Source: Bacillota bacterium (GTDB lineage Bacteria > Bacillota > Bacilli > Calditerricolales > Calditerricolaceae). Taken from it: a DNA stretch of 8,834 nucleotides. The stretch is from assembly GCA_017577925.1 (NCBI GenBank), contig PKQU01000082.1, positions 1-8,834 on the forward strand, read 5' to 3'. The translations under genes and the position numbers were made by a program. Below the pieces are notes generated by a model, which saw only the letters and a program-made list of their open reading frames with translations, made no database searches and was not told the DNA's origin. Within the stretch, counting starts at the first letter, position 1; each line of letters opens with the position of its first letter. Positions 6,395 through 8,834 of the stretch are shown piece by piece.

Positions 6395-6400
6395 ATTCCC

Positions 6401-6676
6401 ATGCACCGGCAAAACCAGCAGCAACAACTGCAGCAACTGCGGCAAGCTGTCCAGCAGGTGCAGCAGGCGGTGCAGCAGGCGCAGGTTGCCGTCAATCCGC
6501 AGCAAAAGCAGCAGCAACTGCAACAGGCGCAGCAGCAGCTGCAGCAACTCACGCAGCAGTTGCAGCAAGCCCAGCAGAGCCTGGGTGCACAGCAGGTGCA
6601 GCCGGTTCAACAGCAACTGGCGCAGGTGCAGCAGCAACTGCAGCAGTTGCAGGACCACCAATCGCCATTGCAATAA
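6401..6676 (+). CDS. Glutamine-rich coiled-coil protein of unknown function
   Basis: This 91-residue protein has 48 Gln (53%), with Leu, Val and Ala as most of the rest and almost no charge (R3, R14, K36, D85, plus two His). Hydrophobic residues fall in a strict 3-4 heptad pattern in three blocks: 10,13,17,20,24,27,31; then 40,43,47,50,54,57,61; then 66,69,73,76,80,83. The blocks are broken by N32-P33 and around G62/P68. It should form Gln-rich coiled coils or bundles and could self-assemble. There is no signal peptide or membrane helix. The start is ATG 6401, six bases after AAAGGGAGG; the frame opens at ATG 6347 but lacks a ribosome site there. It is a single gene ending in a long palindromic terminator. 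Function is unknown. Gln-rich small proteins occur in spore coats of Bacilli, where transglutaminase uses Gln, but nothing here proves that. Confidence 0.82.
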   Translation: MHRQNQQQQLQQLRQAVQQVQQAVQQAQVAVNPQQKQQQLQQAQQQLQQLTQQLQQAQQSLGAQQVQPVQQQLAQVQQQLQQLQDHQSPLQ

Positions 6677-6680
6677 CGTG

Positions 6681-6718
6681 AACGAAGAAAAGTCGCCGGC
6701 CGGCGACTTTTCTTCGTT
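6681..6718. terminator. 38-bp perfect palindrome, bidirectional terminator
   Basis: The 19-base arms 6681-6699 and 6700-6718 are exact reverse complements. GC-rich centre (GTCGCCGG/CCGGCGAC) and A-rich/T-rich outer arms give a hairpin with a T-rich tail in both directions. It starts four bases after the Gln-rich gene's stop, and its last two bases belong to the stop codon (6717-6719) of the convergent gene. Confidence 0.88.
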
Positions 6719-7304
6719 ACTCGTTTTCCTTTGTCTTGGCCGAGATGACCCGGAACTGGCCGCGACGGTAATGGGGGCCGAAGAGGGTGGCTTCCCGCGC
6801 CCGGGGATAGTGTTGTTCCAGGCGGGCAAAAAAGAGGTCTGTCCACACCTTGGCCATCACGTGGAGGCGCTCGGCATAGTCTTCGTAGCGGGCAGCCCCT
6901 TCTTCGCCGTAAGCGTCGAGGTAATCGCCGACCGGCGTCTGCAGGTTGGCGCGAAAGGAAAAGGCCTGTTGAACGGTGCGGAACGCTTCTTCGTCCATGG
7001 CGAGGATGGGTTCGGCGATCACTTCTTCCAACGTCTGCAGCGCAGCGAGAAAGAACTCGTTCTTAGCCCCCTCCCAAAACGCCTCGCCCTGGACAGGGTT
7101 GATGCGCTCCCACCAGTCGTCTTCGTGGTAATCGAACAGGGCGTCCAGGATGTAATTTTCGATCCGCTCCTGTGGCGTGTTGCCGAAGTCGTCGGGTCGC
7201 TCCTCGATCTGCTGGAGAACGTCGGGCCAAAAGCGGTAGGTGACGCGCAGTCTGCGTAGCATCTCCCAGAATGATTCGATCATCCATTCTTCCAGGGGCA
7301 GCAC
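6717..7304 (-). CDS. Hypothetical acidic alpha-helical protein
   Basis: This 195-residue protein is not recognised. It is soluble-looking, rich in Glu/Asp and aromatic residues, and probably almost all helical. Notable spots are an N-terminal W-M-I-E-S-F-W-E-M helix, D58-Y-H-E-D-D-W-W-E-R, and a C-terminal stretch with H165-Y and F175-G-P-H-Y-R-R-G-Q-F-R-V that may be a short beta or nucleic-acid-facing element. There is no signal peptide, membrane helix or Cys. Scattered acids and His (for example H60, E61, D62, D63) could bind metal, but this is not supported by a known motif. The start is GTG 7304, eight bases after AGGAGG within an AAGGAGGAGG run; the longer frame to 7424 would run across its own promoter. 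Third-position GC and codon use match the neighbours, so it is a resident gene. It converges on the Gln-rich gene and diverges from the M32 peptidase gene. Confidence 0.8.
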   Translation of the reverse strand: MLPLEEWMIESFWEMLRRLRVTYRFWPDVLQQIEERPDDFGNTPQERIENYILDALFDYHEDDWWERINPVQGEAFWEGAKNEFFLAALQTLEEVIAEPILAMDEEAFRTVQQAFSFRANLQTPVGDYLDAYGEEGAARYEDYAERLHVMAKVWTDLFFARLEQHYPRAREATLFGPHYRRGQFRVISAKTKENE

Positions 7305-7323
7305 GGCCGACACCTCCTCCTTC

Positions 7324-7352
7324 AGTATAGCGAAACGGTACACGGGTGGCAG
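7324..7352 (-). promoter_or_regulatory. Sigma-A-type promoter of the 195-residue hypothetical gene
   Basis: On the minus strand CTGCCA (7352-7347, four of six) and TATACT (7329-7324, five of six) are 17 bases apart. The -10 overlaps the approach to the ribosome site, so the leader RNA would be very short (about 10-15 bases). Confidence 0.65.
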
Positions 7353-7439
7353 GAGATTTCCGGTTGGCCGCCGAAATCCGACTTCACCACAGATTTCCGC
7401 AGTCGACGCAGGAAATGCGGACAAAGGGAGGCGTGTTAC

Positions 7440-8834
7440 GTGCAGACGACGTCACTGGAGACGCGCGTGCGCCGCTTTGCCGAACGCGTGCGTACGATTA
7501 AACATTATGAACGGGCCTTGGCCCTGCTCAGCTGGGACGCGCAGACGATGCTCCCCCGAAAGGGCGTGGAAGCGCGCGCCCAGGTGATCGGTACGCTGAC
7601 GGAACACCAGCTGCGCCTGCTGCTCGACCCGCAGCTGGCTGAGGATGTGGAGGCGTTGACCGAACCGGAGGCGGCGGCGCGGCTCGAGGAGCCGACACGC
7701 GAGGCCGTACGCCTGGTAAAGCGGGAGATCGAGCGGCGACGAGCGGTTCCGCTGGAGTTGCAGCGCGCCTTTGCCGAGTTGACCACCGAGGCGGAGGCGG
7801 TCTGGGCCGAGGCGCGCAAGGAAAACGACTTTGCCCGCTTTTCGCCCTATCTCGAGCGGATTGTGGCGATGGTGCGCACCTTTGCCGACTGTTGGGGGTA
7901 TGACGGCCACCCGTACAACGCGCTGCTCGATGATTATGAACCGGGCATGACGGTGGACAAGTTGGATGCGCTTTTTGGGGAGCTCTGCCCGCCGCTTCAG
8001 GCGCTGCTGGATTGCGTGCGCGGGGCCGGGCCCGTTGACGCGGCCTTCCTGCGCCGCACGTTTCCCGTGGATCGGCAGCGCGCCTTCGTTGAGCGCGTGC
8101 TCGCCGACATGGGGTTCGATTTTGACGGCGGCCGCCTTGACGTCAGCGCCCACCCCTTCTGTACGGGCATTCACCCCGGTGACGTGCGCATCACTACCCG
8201 GTACAACCCGAACGATTTTGTTGACGCCTTCTTCAGCGCCCTGCACGAGGGCGGGCACGCCTTGTACGAGCAGCATCTGCCGACGGAGTGGGCCGACACG
8301 CCCCTCGCGGAGGGCGCCTCAATGGGCATTCACGAATCGCAGTCGCGTTTTTGGGACACGTTCATCGGCCTCAGCCGGCCGTTCTGGGAACGGTACTATC
8401 CGGAGGCCGCCAGCCGGTTTCCGGAGGCGTTCGGTGACGTCTCCTTGATGGCGTTTTACCGGGCGATCAATCGGATTGAGCCGTCGCTCATCCGCGTCGA
8501 CGCCGACCCGCTTACCTATCAATTCCACATTTTGTTGCGGTACGAGCTGGAGAAGCAGCTCCTGGCCGGCGAGTTGGCCGTGACCGACCTGCCCGCGGCG
8601 TGGCGGTCGCGCATGCGGGCGTACCTGGGGATCGAGCCGCAGACCGACGCCGACGGGGTGCTGCAGGATGTGCACTGGTCGGCGGGGCTTTTCGGCTATT
8701 TCCCCACGTATACCCTGGGGAACCTCTACGCCGCCCAGCTGTATGACGCGATGCGCCGCGAGCTGGGCGACGTGGACGAGCGGGTGGCCCGCGGGGAATT
8801 TGCTTCGATCCGCGCCTGGTTGGCCGATCGCGTG
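7440..8834 (+). CDS. Metallocarboxypeptidase, peptidase family M32 (carboxypeptidase Taq), 3' end outside window
   Basis: 465 codons are present and the frame is still open at the window end; the family is usually about 500 residues. The enzyme removes C-terminal amino acids from peptides in the cytosol using a divalent metal. All family motifs are present in order: H238-P-F, D248-V-R-I-T252, the zinc site H269-E-G-G-H273 with catalytic E270, H298-E299-S-Q supplying the third metal ligand, I351-R-V-D-A-D, and G406-V-L-Q-D-V-H-W413, followed by G-Y-F-P-T-Y-T-L-G-N. The start is GTG 7440, eight bases after AAAGGGAGG (7423-7431). It is divergent from the hypothetical gene, with 135 bases between them; no clear plus-strand promoter is seen there. 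Common in thermophiles and in Bacilli (B. subtilis YpwA). Specificity is broad in the family and not predicted here. Confidence 0.96.
   Translation, partial: MQTTSLETRVRRFAERVRTIKHYERALALLSWDAQTMLPRKGVEARAQVIGTLTEHQLRLLLDPQLAEDVEALTEPEAAARLEEPTREAVRLVKREIERRRAVPLELQRAFAELTTEAEAVWAEARKENDFARFSPYLERIVAMVRTFADCWGYDGHPYNALLDDYEPGMTVDKLDALFGELCPPLQALLDCVRGAGPVDAAFLRRTFPVDRQRAFVERVLADMGFDFDGGRLDVSAHPFCTGIHPGDVRITTRYNPNDFVDAFFSALHEGGHALYEQHLPTEWADTPLAEGASMGIHESQSRFWDTFIGLSRPFWERYYPEAASRFPEAFGDVSLMAFYRAINRIEPSLIRVDADPLTYQFHILLRYELEKQLLAGELAVTDLPAAWRSRMRAYLGIEPQTDADGVLQDVHWSAGLFGYFPTYTLGNLYAAQLYDAMRRELGDVDERVARGEFASIRAWLADRV

Noticed and set aside
6401..6676. CAG/CAA-rich stretch read as a simple-sequence (microsatellite) repeat or CRISPR-like array
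   Set aside because: The repetition comes from mixed CAG/CAA codons keeping a heptad protein pattern. There are no constant direct repeats with unique spacers, and a strong ribosome site and clean stop support a gene.
7452..8276. Minus-strand open frame of 274 codons antisense to the peptidase gene
   Set aside because: Shadow of the M32 gene, whose six family motifs are all in the plus frame.

Overview
The window comes from a high-GC, probably thermophilic or heat-tolerant member of the Bacillota (Bacilli-like). The evidence is strong AGGAGG-type ribosome sites, frequent GTG/TTG starts, an M32 'Taq' carboxypeptidase, and housekeeping genes of about two-thirds GC. I cannot name the genus from sequence alone. 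The most interesting item lies at the left end, in clearly lower-GC DNA.

Left end (1-2230, minus strand): the proximal part of a circular bacteriocin operon. A 94-residue precursor starts at 1952 behind an excellent ribosome site. It consists of a 30-residue hydrophobic leader and a predicted 64-residue core, beginning Leu-Ala-Ser and ending Ala-Ala-Met-Trp, that closely resembles amylocyclicin. Seventeen bases downstream starts a 543-residue polytopic membrane protein, in the place occupied by the large 'B' membrane protein of the circularin/uberolysin/AS-48 type operons. The rest of the operon (expected SpoIIM/DUF95-type protein, ABC ATPase and small immunity protein) would lie beyond base 1. 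About 480 AT-rich to mixed bases upstream of the precursor hold candidate control elements: a -10 hexamer, a 12-bp palindrome and two kinds of short direct repeat. At about 2230 the DNA switches to high GC with what looks like the last 40 or so codons of a destroyed membrane-protein gene, suggesting that the bacteriocin operon is an inserted island.

Middle (2440-4920): an aldo/keto reductase (minus strand) and, divergently, pyrD encoding a class 2 (quinone-linked) dihydroorotate dehydrogenase of pyrimidine synthesis. Both end in long perfect hairpin terminators, each probably working in both directions.

Right part (4962-8834): a 12-TM MFS transporter (minus). Divergent from it is a tiny gene for a striking glutamine-rich (48 Gln in 91 residues), nearly uncharged coiled-coil protein. 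It converges on an unrecognised acidic 195-residue protein (minus), and a 38-bp perfect palindrome between the two serves both as terminator. Divergent from the 195-residue gene is an M32 metallocarboxypeptidase that runs off the right end with all the family motifs intact. These right-hand genes look like single-gene transcription units rather than an operon, and no functional link between them is evident.

Most starts given here are re-chosen from ribosome sites and are shorter than the longest open frames.
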